Positions 1 to 8,380 of a stretch of 64,000 nt of DNA are shown here, piece by piece. A model generated the notes under the pieces. That model was not told where the DNA came from. It saw only the letters and a list, made by a program, of their open reading frames with translations, and searched no databases. Source of the DNA: Nostoc linckia NIES-25 (GTDB lineage Bacteria; Cyanobacteriota; Cyanobacteriia; Cyanobacteriales; Nostocaceae); NCBI RefSeq assembly GCF_002368035.1, contig NZ_AP018223.1, positions 1,032,449 through 1,096,448 on the forward strand. The letters run 5' to 3'. The position numbers and the translations under genes are program-made. Within the stretch, counting starts at the first letter, position 1. Every line of letters starts with the position of its first letter.

Positions 1-11
1 TTTATGAGAAA

Positions 12-2099
12 CTACAACCAATCATTGTCTTCCTCATCATCCCAGTTATCTTGGTAACTTGGACGGGATTTGCGGGGAGGACGATTGTCATAGGAGGAAG
101 AACGATTATCTCGGCTATTATCTCGGCTATAGTCTCTGCCATAGTCTCGGTCTCTGTTATAGTCTCTACTATAAGAGTCGCGATCGCGATATGTATCTCT
201 AAAAGAATCGCGTTCCCGTTCTTTTTCGCCGCCAGTAAAGATGTCGCGGATAGTACCAAACAAATCGTCGTCTTCGTCTTCAGCGTAATACTGACGGACT
301 TCTCGATTTAGCTCATATAAAGCATCTTGCAGGTCGGCGTAGGCTTGGTCAATACCGCGGTCGTCGTTTTCCTTGAGACTTTCTCGTAATTCTTGGCAAA
401 TATTATCAATTCTTTGGCGGCGGTTGCGGGCAAACTGCATACCAAATTCCAAGGCTACTTCTCTTAATTGTCGTTCTGCTTGGAATATCAACGCCTCCGA
501 ACGAGTCCGTTTTTCTACTCTTTCTTTACGTTCCCGGTCAACATCGGCGTATTTTTGAGCATCTTGAATCATCCGATTTACTTCTGATTCGCTTAAGGTA
601 GAAGCGCCTTGAATGGTGATACTCTGTTCTCTACCAGTGGTTCTATCTAAAGCTGTTACCTGTAAAATTCCATTGGCATCGATATCAAAGGATACTTGCA
701 CTTGCGGAATACCCCGTGGCGCTGGTGGTATGCCATACAGCTTAAACCGTCCTAAAGACTTGTTGTTTGCTGCCATGTCCCGTTCGCCTTGGACTACGTG
801 AATTTCCACAGTATTTTGATTATTCTCGGATGTGGAAAATATATCAGAGCGGCGTACTGGAATGGTGGTATTGCGGGGAATCAATTTTTTCATCACGCCG
901 CCGATGGTTTCCAACCCCAAAGACAGCGGTGTGACATCCAAAAGCAGCACATCTTTGAGTTCGCCTGCGAGAATCCCTGCTTGAATGGCTGCACCCACTC
1001 CCACTACTTCATCGGGGTTGACGTTTTCGTTCGGTTCGATGCCAATCAAGTCGCGTACTAGCTGCTTTACCATTGGCATTCTTGTAGAACCGCCAACTAA
1101 CACAACTTCTTCAATGTCTCTCGGCGTGAGTCCGGCGTCTTTGAGGGCGCGTTTAACTGGCATTCGCAATCGTCCAATCAGATCGCCGCATAAGCCCTCA
1201 AACTGGGAACGAGTGAGACGAGTTTCTAAATGTTTGGGGCCTTCTTGATCGGCAGCAATAAAAGGTAAGTTAATATCAGTAACGCTGACAGCAGAAAGTT
1301 CAATTTTGGCTTTTTCCGCAGCTTCCATCAGACGTTGCAAAGCTTGGCGATCGCGTCTTAAGTCTACCCCTTCTGTTTCCAGAAATTGCTCTGCTAACCA
1401 ATCTACTATTACTTTATCAAAATCATTTCCACCAAGTTGTGTGTCTCCACTGGTAGCTTTGACTTCAAAAATACCATCGCCCACTTCCAGAATCGACACG
1501 TCAAAGGTACCACCACCCAAGTCAAATACTAAGATCGTTTCCGTGTCGCCCCGATCTAATCCATAAGCCAAAGATGCAGCAGTCGGTTCGTTAAGAATCC
1601 GCAATACTTCTAAGCCAGCAATTCTACCAGCATCACGAGTCGCTTGTCGCTGAGAATCGTTAAAATAAGCGGGTACTGTAATCACTGCCCCTGTCACAGG
1701 TTCGCCCAAATAGCGACTAGCATCGTCGGCTAATTTTTTCAGCACCATTGCGGAAATTTCTTCCGGGGCGAAATCTTTATTCAGCCGGGGACAAGCTACT
1801 TTAATATTACCTACTTCGTCTTTGCGAATCGTGTAGGGTACGCGCTTGGATTCTGGGCTAAGTTCGCCATACTTGCGCCCAATAAAGCGCTTGACTGCAA
1901 AAAACGTATTTTGAGGATTGAGGACGGTTTGTCGCCGTGCCATTTGGCCAACCACCCTTTCGCCATCTTTGCTAAAGCCAACAACGGAGGGGGTCGTTCG
2001 CATTCCTTCTGCATTGGCAATCACCACCGGCTTGCCACCCTCCATCACGGCGACTACTGAGTTGGTTGTACCCAAGTCGATGCCGACTACCTTGCCCAT
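12..2099 (-). CDS. dnaK: Hsp70 chaperone DnaK with long acidic/RD-rich tail
   Basis: ATP-dependent cytosolic Hsp70 chaperone of 695 aa. The ATPase domain shows the three classical signatures: IDLGTTNS near residue 7, VFDLGGGTFDVSIL near 190 and VVLVGGSTRMPMV near 335. A substrate-binding domain and helical lid follow. The last 85 or so residues are unusual: an acidic patch, then many RD, SRD and YSRD repeats, ending DNDWL in place of the EEVD-type end of typical DnaK. It is about 55 aa longer than E. coli DnaK. Cyanobacteria carry several paralogues; this length resembles the DnaK1 type more than the conserved DnaK2, but that is from memory. The ATG is preceded by AGGAGA at good spacing. No DnaJ or GrpE gene is adjacent, which fits a secondary paralogue. 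Confidence 0.96.
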   Translation of the reverse strand: MGKVVGIDLGTTNSVVAVMEGGKPVVIANAEGMRTTPSVVGFSKDGERVVGQMARRQTVLNPQNTFFAVKRFIGRKYGELSPESKRVPYTIRKDEVGNIKVACPRLNKDFAPEEISAMVLKKLADDASRYLGEPVTGAVITVPAYFNDSQRQATRDAGRIAGLEVLRILNEPTAASLAYGLDRGDTETILVFDLGGGTFDVSILEVGDGIFEVKATSGDTQLGGNDFDKVIVDWLAEQFLETEGVDLRRDRQALQRLMEAAEKAKIELSAVSVTDINLPFIAADQEGPKHLETRLTRSQFEGLCGDLIGRLRMPVKRALKDAGLTPRDIEEVVLVGGSTRMPMVKQLVRDLIGIEPNENVNPDEVVGVGAAIQAGILAGELKDVLLLDVTPLSLGLETIGGVMKKLIPRNTTIPVRRSDIFSTSENNQNTVEIHVVQGERDMAANNKSLGRFKLYGIPPAPRGIPQVQVSFDIDANGILQVTALDRTTGREQSITIQGASTLSESEVNRMIQDAQKYADVDRERKERVEKRTRSEALIFQAERQLREVALEFGMQFARNRRQRIDNICQELRESLKENDDRGIDQAYADLQDALYELNREVRQYYAEDEDDDLFGTIRDIFTGGEKERERDSFRDTYRDRDSYSRDYNRDRDYGRDYSRDNSRDNRSSSYDNRPPRKSRPSYQDNWDDEEDNDWL

Positions 2100-2367
2100 G
2101 CGTTACTCTTCTCCTAAAGTGCCTAAAGTGTTTTATATATTTATTATGATTGGGTGGAACTACCTCTAGCTTTGTGCTACAGGGTAAAAACACCTCAATG
2201 GTATAATAGTCGTCATTAAGGTAGTAAGTTAAAAAGTTCAGCTAGACGAGATAGTTGCAAGACTAGGATAGCATTGACCATGCTTGGTGTGTCCAAGCAG
2301 CCTCAATTGTTGTTATCTAGCTAATTGTGTTTACAGTATCTATAAAATTGCTAAATAGTTCACAAAT

Positions 2368-3216
2368 TTGAATTTAACAGAGCGATTACAAACTCACCTC
2401 AACGAGATAGCGCGAGAACGCGATCCTTACATAGCAACAGCTGGGCATTTTTTTGTCCAAGAATATATTCGCCAGCAATTTTCCCAATGGGGAAGTGTGG
2501 AAATCCACACCTTCCAAGTTAGAGGTAAAGCTTGTAAGAACTTGATCTTAAATTTACCTTCCCAAACTGGACAGCAAAAAAAAGATTTGCTGCCTATTTT
2601 AATTGGTGCCCACTATGATGCTGTTCCAGGAACCCCAGGCGCAGATGATAACGCTACAGGTGTAGCAGTGTTGCTGGAATTAGCGAGAAAGTTTGCTGCC
2701 GAACCAGTCAAATATCCATTGAGGCTGGTTGCTTTCGATATGGAAGAATATGGCTTACTGGGTAGCGCTGACTATGCAGCTTTGTTGCGCGAACAAAACC
2801 AAGAGTTACGTTTAATGATTTCGCTAGAAATGCTCGGCTATAAAGATTCTACAGCCGGTTCTCAAAGCTATCCACCTTTTTTAGACCGCTTCTACCCTAA
2901 TAGCGGCGATTTTATTGCTTTAATTGGCAATTGGCGGATAATTGGCGACTTAATTGGTATGAGTCGTAGTATTCGTAAAGTTGGCGTACCTAGTCAATGG
3001 CTACCCGTACCAAATCGAGGTTTGATAGTTCCACAAACCAGACTTAGCGATCATGCACCTTTTTGGGATTTGGGTTATCCGGCGATGATGGTCACAGATA
3101 CAGCATTTTTGCGGAATCCACATTATCACAAACCCAGTGACACCGTTGCGAGTTTGGATTTAGATTTTCTTAGCGGTGTTTGTGAAGGTTTGGAGATGGG
3201 GATTAGGCGGTTGTAA
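2368..3216 (+). CDS. M28 family zinc aminopeptidase-like protein
   Basis: Predicted two-zinc exopeptidase of the M28 family (aminopeptidase Y/S type), 282 aa. Visible metal-ligand motifs are AHYDAVPG (His82), GADDNATG (Asp93), DMEEYG (Glu126/127), SLEMLG (Glu154) and PHYHKPSDT (His254), spaced as in the family, so it is probably active. No signal peptide or membrane segment is seen; it is probably cytosolic. The start is TTG with no clear Shine-Dalgarno, so the N-terminus is less certain than the core. A TATAAT lies on this strand near 2201, about 165 bases upstream, and could belong to its promoter. Natural substrate unknown. Confidence 0.88.
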   Translation: MNLTERLQTHLNEIARERDPYIATAGHFFVQEYIRQQFSQWGSVEIHTFQVRGKACKNLILNLPSQTGQQKKDLLPILIGAHYDAVPGTPGADDNATGVAVLLELARKFAAEPVKYPLRLVAFDMEEYGLLGSADYAALLREQNQELRLMISLEMLGYKDSTAGSQSYPPFLDRFYPNSGDFIALIGNWRIIGDLIGMSRSIRKVGVPSQWLPVPNRGLIVPQTRLSDHAPFWDLGYPAMMVTDTAFLRNPHYHKPSDTVASLDLDFLSGVCEGLEMGIRRL

Positions 3217-3230
3217 GGGTAGAGACGCGA

Positions 3231-3319
3231 TTACCCCTCCCTAACCCTCCCCTTGTAAAGGGGAGGGAACTAGATTTTCCGGTTTCCCCCCTTTATAAGG
3301 GGGGATTAAGGGGGGTAAT
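3231..3319. repeat. Palindromic G/C-run dispersed repeat, copy A
   Basis: An element of about 89 bp with TTACCCC at one end and GGGGTAA at the other. Inside are two smaller hairpins built from runs of C and G around CTTGTAAAG and CTTTATAAGG. Near-identical copies lie at 4949-5036 and 5446-5532 in the opposite orientation, with a degenerate relative at 20232-20311. The structure suggests a non-autonomous miniature mobile element; no transposase is nearby. Confidence 0.85.
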
Positions 3320-3378
3320 TATTTTTTGAATCGGTATTGACCGTTAACTGTCAACAGTCAACAGTCAACAACTTGAAG

Positions 3379-3675
3379 TTATGAAATTAAAATGTGACGG
3401 ATTAAAATACTCATCACTTCATCAGGGTTAGCTGTTGGTAGTAGTTGACTCCAATCTCCGACATTTGCATAGCCAAGTAGGTGCAAACGGTTAATTGTAC
3501 TGGTGACGCCTTTAGGAGAACCAATTAACAGGTGTTTAATTTGTTCTCTCTTTGGCAAGGGTTTGTAAATAGATTCCTTGAGGGTGGGTGCATCGAAGTC
3601 TTGACTAGGCAAATATTGTTGCAACTGTGCTTCAGGGAACTCTTGATTATCGTCGAACTTTTGTACTTGTGCCAT
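3379..3675 (-). CDS. Conserved hypothetical protein, 98 aa
   Basis: I do not recognise a named domain. The protein is soluble and mixed-charge, with no signal peptide or membrane segment. The C-terminal half has a regular helical look (RLHLLGYANVGDWSQLLP, then PDEVMSILIRHIL), and an acidic, proline-containing N-terminus precedes it. The ATG follows AGGAG by about 13 bases. The clear start site and sensible composition argue for a real gene. I believe similar small proteins occur in other filamentous cyanobacteria, but that is memory. No neighbour suggests a role. Confidence 0.7.
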   Translation of the reverse strand: MAQVQKFDDNQEFPEAQLQQYLPSQDFDAPTLKESIYKPLPKREQIKHLLIGSPKGVTSTINRLHLLGYANVGDWSQLLPTANPDEVMSILIRHILIS

Positions 3676-4006
3676 GATGATATTTGACTCCTACAGTAGG
3701 GGTTAAAGAAAGGCGATCGCGGACTCTTCCAAAGGGCGATCGCCTTTCTCATGCTGTTATACTAAAGTATAAATTTATACTTGTCAACTATTAATTCAAA
3801 AAAGATTGACGATAAATCGCTCTTTTTAAGTTGAACTTTTGAGAGAAAACTAATAAGTAGTTGTGCAAAATAAATTATCTAGTTAAGAAAGGCAAAAGGC
3901 AACAGTTAAAGAATATAGCGATTTAAATCGTGTTGAAAAAAGTATAAATATTTATGCGTAGTTATTTAGGATTAAACTACTAATACGAAAAGTGTTGCCG
4001 ACAAAA
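3676..4006. other. Gap with a HIP1-containing hairpin
   Basis: No gene seen. Near 3710-3745, two GCGATCGC octamers flank a short loop (gcgatcgcggactc and gggcgatcgcc) and could pair. This is followed by A/T-rich DNA with the small palindrome ACTAAAGTATAAATTTATACTT. It lies upstream of the 98-aa gene and may hold its promoter, but no -35/-10 pair is clear. Confidence 0.4.
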
Positions 4007-4039
4007 AGATCCCCGACTTTTACAAAAAGTCGGGGATCT
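4007..4039 (-). terminator. Intrinsic terminator, AGATCCCCGACTT hairpin
   Basis: Perfect 15-bp stem (AGATCCCCGACTTTT with its complement) and a 3-base loop, followed on the minus strand by TTTT. It starts 20 bases after the stop of the 145-aa gene at 4059. A hairpin with nearly the same stem stands at 14976-15008, so it is also a dispersed element. Confidence 0.8.
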
Positions 4040-4058
4040 GATTTCTTGTTTAGGTGGA

Positions 4059-4496
4059 TTATTGCAGCAAAGGAGTTTTGCCGTTACCGTTAGTTGACGC
4101 ATTAGCAATTGCAGCTTGAGCGGGTTGGGTAGCAAGAACCGTTGTAACAGGAGTAACTTTTGAACTAGATTGTTTAGTTCGTTTTCGAGTAGAGCCGCCA
4201 GCCTTGGAATACTCCATACTTTTTTTGCCGTAGACAGTTGCAATTCCAGTTAGCATTCGTTCAGACATTTCCGAGAGAGCTTCCTCGTTCTGAGCAACTG
4301 TTTTACGCGATTCTTCAAGATTGGACAAAAGAGTGTTATGAGCTTCTACGCTCGCACGAGTACTATTGATTAGGTTGTTGTAAGCTTCAATACTTAACCC
4401 ATGTCCTAAATTCAGATTTTCATCAATGGATTTAAGCAAGGCTAGACGACGTTGAGCTTTGTCAACAGTAGCAGAACCACGAGTTCTTAAAGACAT
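4059..4496 (-). CDS. Conserved hypothetical protein, 145 aa
   Basis: Family not recognised. Residues 1-85 are predicted helical and coiled-coil-like, with heptad-style spacing of Leu, Ile and Ala through NLINSTRASVEAHNTLLSNL and SRKTVAQNEEALSEMSER. A basic stretch (STRKRTKQSSSK) and a low-complexity Thr/Ala/Gln tail follow. No membrane segment. An AAGGA ribosome site precedes the ATG, and a strong terminator lies directly downstream, so this is a monocistronic gene. The shape suggests a small structural or nucleic-acid-associated protein, but nothing in the sequence decides this. Confidence 0.75.
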   Translation of the reverse strand: MSLRTRGSATVDKAQRRLALLKSIDENLNLGHGLSIEAYNNLINSTRASVEAHNTLLSNLEESRKTVAQNEEALSEMSERMLTGIATVYGKKSMEYSKAGGSTRKRTKQSSSKVTPVTTVLATQPAQAAIANASTNGNGKTPLLQ

Positions 4497-4693
4497 GAGA
4501 TATCCTTTTTTGATAATCCTTTTTCAAAATAGTGGAGTATCCTTTTGTCTGAGATGGGTAGTTTTGTGGATTTATTTCATTAAAACTTCAACGAAATAAT
4601 TACGAGGTTGCCTGTGTTTTTACTCATTTTGCATATCAATTTTTTATTTGAGGATAAGTGCAATCAGCAAAAGTAATAGCCAAAATAAAAATT

Positions 4694-4939
4694 GCAGTCG
4701 CAAAATTATAAATACGGCTGCCGAAATCGAAATTGCAGTCGCAAAATCATAAATGCGACCGTAAAAATAAAAATTCCAGTCGCAAAATTATAAAAACGAC
4801 CGTAAAAATAAAAATTCCAGTCGCAAAATTATAAAAACGACCGTAAAAATAAAAATTCCAGTCGCAAAATCATAAATGCGACTATAAAAATAAAAATTCC
4901 AGTCGCAAAATCATAAATACGACTACTGAAATCATAAAT
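4694..4939. repeat. Six-copy 41-bp tandem array, each unit a hairpin
   Basis: Units begin at 4694, 4735, 4776, 4817, 4858 and 4899, exactly 41 bp apart. Each holds CAGTCGCAAAAT near its start and a partly complementary GCGAC(C/T) about 18 bases on; in the unit at 4858, AGTCGCA and TGCGACT pair perfectly. Units 3 and 4 are almost identical. No spacer DNA separates the units, so this is not a CRISPR array. It sits in the gap upstream of the 145-aa gene and ends against the G/C-run repeat at 4949. Confidence 0.92.
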
Positions 4940-4948
4940 GCAGTCGAA

Positions 4949-5036
4949 TTACCCCCCTTAATCCCCCCTTGTTAAGGGGGGAAACAAGAGATTCTAGTTC
5001 CCTCCACTTTATAAGGGGAGGGTTAGGGTGGGGTAA
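4949..5036. repeat. Palindromic G/C-run dispersed repeat, copy B
   Basis: Inverted orientation relative to the copy at 3231. Its right end (GGTGGGGTAA) supplies the last codons and the stop of the DUF559 gene read on the minus strand. Confidence 0.85.
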
Positions 5037-5415
5037 CTTCCCTCAACCTACAAACAACTTCCCTAATCTTCTCCACCACACCATCAATATCTTGATAAAC
5101 TTCTAGATTCGTAAATCTCAAAAACCTTGTACCCTTTGATTCCAAAAATGCTTGCCTTTCGCGGTCATATTCCGGGACTCCATCTTGATAGTGACTATCA
5201 CCATCAATTTCTATCGCAAGTCTCAATTCTGAAGAATAAAAATCGACTACAAATCTGTCAATACTGTATTGTCTGCGAAATTTACAGCTTTCAATTTGTT
5301 GATTTCTAAGTTTTGCCCAAACTATTTTTTCACATGGCGGCATATTGTTTCTGAGAGCTTGCCGTTTTTGCTTTTCTGAGGTTTGGTTATACAGCTTTGT
5401 CATCAGCGTTTTCAT
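5023..5415 (-). CDS. DUF559 family endonuclease-like protein
   Basis: 130 aa, related to the very-short-patch-repair type PD-(D/E)XK nuclease fold. The core motif is visible: VVDFY (Asp58), then LAIEIDGDSH with Glu69 and Asp71, then a basic FLRF segment near 98-101, as in DUF559 proteins. Such proteins are common in cyanobacteria; their substrate is not established. The last residues (VTPP) and the stop are encoded by the palindromic repeat at 4949-5036, so the natural C-terminus may have been trimmed or replaced. Another copy of the repeat lies 31 bases upstream of the start, so the gene is bracketed by two copies. AGGA precedes the ATG closely; a second in-frame ATG four codons in is an alternative start. 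Confidence 0.85.
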   Translation of the reverse strand: MKTLMTKLYNQTSEKQKRQALRNNMPPCEKIVWAKLRNQQIESCKFRRQYSIDRFVVDFYSSELRLAIEIDGDSHYQDGVPEYDRERQAFLESKGTRFLRFTNLEVYQDIDGVVEKIREVVCRLREVTPP

Positions 5416-5445
5416 ATTCCTGGATTGTGCTTATTATTCCCAGGA

Positions 5446-5532
5446 TTACCCCCCTTAATCCCCCCTTATAAAGGGGGGAAAAAGAGATCCAGTTCCCTCC
5501 CCTTTATAAGGGGAGGGTTAGGGTGGGGTAAT
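5446..5532. repeat. Palindromic G/C-run dispersed repeat, copy C
   Basis: Same orientation as the copy at 4949. A partial echo of its right half (ataagcggagggttagggtg) follows at 5560-5587, suggesting a second, damaged insertion or a local duplication. Confidence 0.85.
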
Positions 5533-5647
5533 TCGATAACTTGTGTGTACACCGTAGCTTTATAAGCGGAGGGTTAGGGTGTGGTAAAAATTTCAAACAT
5601 CCTCTTAACCCAAGCTACAATTTACAATAAAAATCTTAGCCAAAATT

Positions 5648-7060
5648 GTGAAGAATTTCAGCCTCAGCCTCTATGCTTTTCATCTTTGCCACACTTTTAC
5701 CGATCTTCCCGGTGAAGTTGCGGCAGATGCTAATCTATTGTGGGAAAATCTGGTAAAAGTGGGTGAAACTTCCCTAACTTTTGTTGGCTTGAAAGATTTA
5801 CGCTCAAAATTAATTTCTTATCAAAATAATATATACGACCCGAAGCGCGAACAAGGAAGAAAAACAGAATGGTTAACTGATTCGGGAACTTTAGATTTAG
5901 GTAGTCTCCCCACAACAGAAGGTTTTAAAATTAATGCCAATCTTCAGCCTTTCTTGCTAAACGATACCTACGCCGTTGATTTAACTCTCTTTGCAGAATC
6001 ACCAAACATTTCGATAGATATACAACAACTGCAACATTTTAAACCAAGTTCTATACTACCATCTAATATTCAAGCATCTTTAGGACAAACACTATGGATT
6101 TATGGAGAAGTAGATCCAAGTGAAAACTGTGATGTACTAGCTGAAAAATTAGCCATAGCTTTAGTAGCCGGCACAAATTTAAATCCTGTACTAACACAAA
6201 AAGGAGAACTATTTGGTAGTCTTTTATTTGAATACCAAGCACTTGACCCAAATGAACCAGATAACCCCGCGAAACAATCCCATATTTTAATACTTATTAA
6301 TAATAGCCAAGCTGCAACAGGAACGCTTGCAGAATCAGCGTATAACTGGTTGCTAAATTTACTTTGTAGCTACCACAAAATACTTTACATTTATCAACAA
6401 GCTCGTCAACGCTACCGAGAAGCGAGAACAATTTATAGCGAACTAGAAAATAAAATTCAAAAATTTAATAGATTGCTATCTGAAAATCAAATACAATTAT
6501 CAGGCTTAAAAAGCCTAATGGGAAAAATCCCCAAAAAAAGCTTTGATTACGCCAGATGCTTGCAAGATTTACAAACGCACCACACAGCAATCATTACTAA
6601 TATTAATAATTACAAAATTTGTCTAGAGAATATTCAAAATATTAATAGTGGAAAGAGTCCTCAATTCTGGCAAGATTTTATTAATAAAGACTGTAAGAAA
6701 TGGCAAGAACAAATCCAAACAGACATTAACTATCTGACTCCAGGTCAAGAATTATTTGTACAGTTAGTTGATACAATTCGCGGTATCGTAGAAACAGAAC
6801 AAGCTGAGAGCGATCGCTCTCTAGAAAACAAAATCCAAATATTAGGTATCGGCTTTGGCGGTGGTGCGATCGCCTCTGGTATAATCCTCCAACACATCGA
6901 CAAAATCCCAATACCCCTGACATCCCCCAAAAACCCACCTAATCCTTTTTACGCATCTTCAATATTAAGCTTTTTAGCTACATTATTTTTTATTGGCATA
7001 GGTTGGCTGATAACTAAGCGCCAATATTATCCTAGAAAAAGGAATAGTAATAAAGATTAG
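5648..7060 (+). CDS. Unknown 470-aa protein with coiled coil and two C-terminal membrane helices
   Basis: Family not recognised. Residues 1-215 look like a mixed alpha/beta soluble domain. Residues 225-390 are predicted long helices with coiled-coil character (YREARTIYSELENKIQKF and later IRGIVETEQAESDRSLENK). Two hydrophobic segments, about 397-413 and 437-457, are joined by a proline-rich loop, and a short basic tail (KRQYYPRKRNSNKD) follows. A large soluble part anchored by a C-terminal hairpin recalls the general layout of CorA-like or conflict-system membrane proteins, but no CorA GMN motif is present, so I make no functional claim. The start is GTG without a ribosome site. It is A/T-rich compared with dnaK and flanked by repeats and relics. 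Confidence 0.75.
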   Translation: MKNFSLSLYAFHLCHTFTDLPGEVAADANLLWENLVKVGETSLTFVGLKDLRSKLISYQNNIYDPKREQGRKTEWLTDSGTLDLGSLPTTEGFKINANLQPFLLNDTYAVDLTLFAESPNISIDIQQLQHFKPSSILPSNIQASLGQTLWIYGEVDPSENCDVLAEKLAIALVAGTNLNPVLTQKGELFGSLLFEYQALDPNEPDNPAKQSHILILINNSQAATGTLAESAYNWLLNLLCSYHKILYIYQQARQRYREARTIYSELENKIQKFNRLLSENQIQLSGLKSLMGKIPKKSFDYARCLQDLQTHHTAIITNINNYKICLENIQNINSGKSPQFWQDFINKDCKKWQEQIQTDINYLTPGQELFVQLVDTIRGIVETEQAESDRSLENKIQILGIGFGGGAIASGIILQHIDKIPIPLTSPKNPPNPFYASSILSFLATLFFIGIGWLITKRQYYPRKRNSNKD

Positions 7061-7092
7061 CGATCGCTCGTACCATTATCAACTTTATCGCG

Positions 7093-7268
7093 CTAATCTT
7101 TGGCGATAAATTCATCAGTTTCAAGAATATACACTTGATTATCATAGCCATGATTGCCGACTTCAGTATCAATCCATAAGCCACCATAGATAATCATTTG
7201 ATGGTTAAACTGTATAGTTGAATGACCTTCAAATGTATCATTGTTTTCCTCCACCAAAAATAATCATG
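7093..7268 (-). pseudogene. Kelch-like repeat fragment, frameshifted
   Basis: Read on the minus strand, an N-terminal MIIFGGG is followed after a one-base shift by NNDTFEGHSTIQFNHQ, then MIIYGGLWIDTE, ending in ETDEFIAKD and a stop. The paired (I)I(F/Y)GG strands are typical of Kelch-type beta-propeller blades. Only about one and a half blades remain and the frame is broken, so this is a relic. The identification is from motif likeness only. Confidence 0.45.
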
Positions 7269-7392
7269 GAATTTTGATACAAAATAGCTCAATGCCCGTA
7301 TCTCGGCTGAAGAGGTTCGCCTTGAAATTTTAGATTTTTCCAGAAAAAGCGCGGATGTTGGGTTTACATTGGTGTTTTCTGGTAATAACTTC

Positions 7393-7950
7393 TTAATTCA
7401 TCAGATAAAAGCAGAAAATTTCTGTAACTTTGCCTTTTTCAAAGGTAAAATTTAAACCTCCGGGGCTTGGTTCTTCAACTATGTAATTTAAATAGGTAAG
7501 TTTTCCTTCTTGGGTTATTTGAGTTTTTCCATAAGTTTTAATTACTTTTGATTGTGGATCGCCGACTTTTACTTTATCTATGGTGGAATATTTAGAACTA
7601 GTTGTTTTGATTTGATAAACAGTAAATTTACCTGGTTGAGCATCTTCAGCTAAATCAACTGTAATACCTGAATATTGAAGAGTACGAACTTTACCAATAG
7701 CAGGCATAAAGTCATTTTTGAATTTTACAGGTTTCCCTAAAACTTTTCTGACTTGTGCCTCGGACATAGAAAGTTTTACGCCACCTATTCCTAGACGTTC
7801 AATAGTTATTTGTGTTGATTGATTCTGAGAAATTTGATAATTAGCAGTGGTAGCAATTACTTGACTAGGAGTATAGTTAGTCAAAGGAATAACAAAAGTG
7901 GCGATGCCTACGGTGGGCTGCGCCAACGCCAACAAAAGTACTCTTAACAT
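7393..7950 (-). CDS. Hypothetical protein with two BamE-like repeats
   Basis: 185 aa from the chosen ATG at 7950 (M-LRVLLLALAQ). The N-terminus is hydrophobic and could be an export signal or anchor. The rest looks like two copies of a BamE/SmpA-type unit: LGIGGVKLSMSEAQVRKVLG near 54-73 and DKVKVGDPQSKVIKTYG later, each followed by beta-strands. BamE-like folds are common in small periplasmic or outer-membrane proteins of cyanobacteria; the role is unknown. The upstream reading frame to 8031 is open but polar and lacks a ribosome site. The export-signal region is interrupted by a short mobile repeat (7891-7939) of a length that changes the frame, so the N-terminus is partly repeat-derived. 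Confidence 0.65.
   Translation of the reverse strand: MLRVLLLALAQPTVGIATFVIPLTNYTPSQVIATTANYQISQNQSTQITIERLGIGGVKLSMSEAQVRKVLGKPVKFKNDFMPAIGKVRTLQYSGITVDLAEDAQPGKFTVYQIKTTSSKYSTIDKVKVGDPQSKVIKTYGKTQITQEGKLTYLNYIVEEPSPGGLNFTFEKGKVTEIFCFYLMN
7891..7939. mobile_element. 31-bp dispersed repeat with 9-bp direct duplication
   Basis: A 31-bp block (ggcgatgcctacggtggg, then ctgcgccaacgcc) is flanked on both sides by AACAAAAGT (7891-7899 and 7931-7939), which looks like a target-site duplication. The sequence type, GCGATGCCTACGG...GGC...GCC, belongs to a family of short palindromic repeats frequent in Nostocales genomes. Confidence 0.75.
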
Positions 7951-8077
7951 AATTACATATTCAACTATGTTTTTAGCCTGTGTATCAGTTCTATCACATG
8001 CTTTTTGGCGCGTCTTCTGAGTCGGACGCAAACTGCTTTTAAAATGGGAAAATATAAAGAATTATTAGGAGGAATTA

Positions 8078-8188
8078 ATCGTTATCAGTTTGATTGTTGC
8101 CAAGTGGACAGTTGAAGAATATCACCGCATGATTGAGGCTGGCATTTTGAGCGATCGCCAAGAGTTTAGTAGTAAAATCAATACATAA
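8078..8188 (+). pseudogene. N-terminal stub of a Uma2-family protein
   Basis: Encodes IVAKWTVEEYHRMIEAGILS followed by DRQEF, then unrelated residues and a stop. This matches the start of cyanobacterial Uma2 (DUF820) putative nucleases, which are normally about 190 aa. AGGAGGA lies just upstream, so the start region survives while the catalytic part is gone. Confidence 0.6.
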
Positions 8189-8209
8189 TAGCTATAAGAA
8201 TATAAAGAT

Positions 8210-8367
8210 GTGCAAGGCATACTTTTGAGTCGAGAAGAAGTTGCACAACGTCGCAGAGAAATATACGAAAAGAGTATTCTTTACTAGGAACTGCTTTACT
8301 CGATGGGGATGAACTTGTTATAGAGTTTATCGAGGGTGGTTTAGTAACAATTAACGATATTACTTAA
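8210..8367 (+). pseudogene. Decayed small ORF, unknown family
   Basis: One frame gives ILLSREEVAQRRREIYEKS then a stop; a shifted frame continues GTALLDGDELVIEFIEGG and LVTINDIT to a stop. The second part resembles the C-terminal strand pair of small aspartic-protease-like (clan AA) proteins found beside cyanobacterial toxin genes. This is weak evidence from likeness only. Confidence 0.3.
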
Positions 8368-8380
8368 TTTTGTCGTCCGG

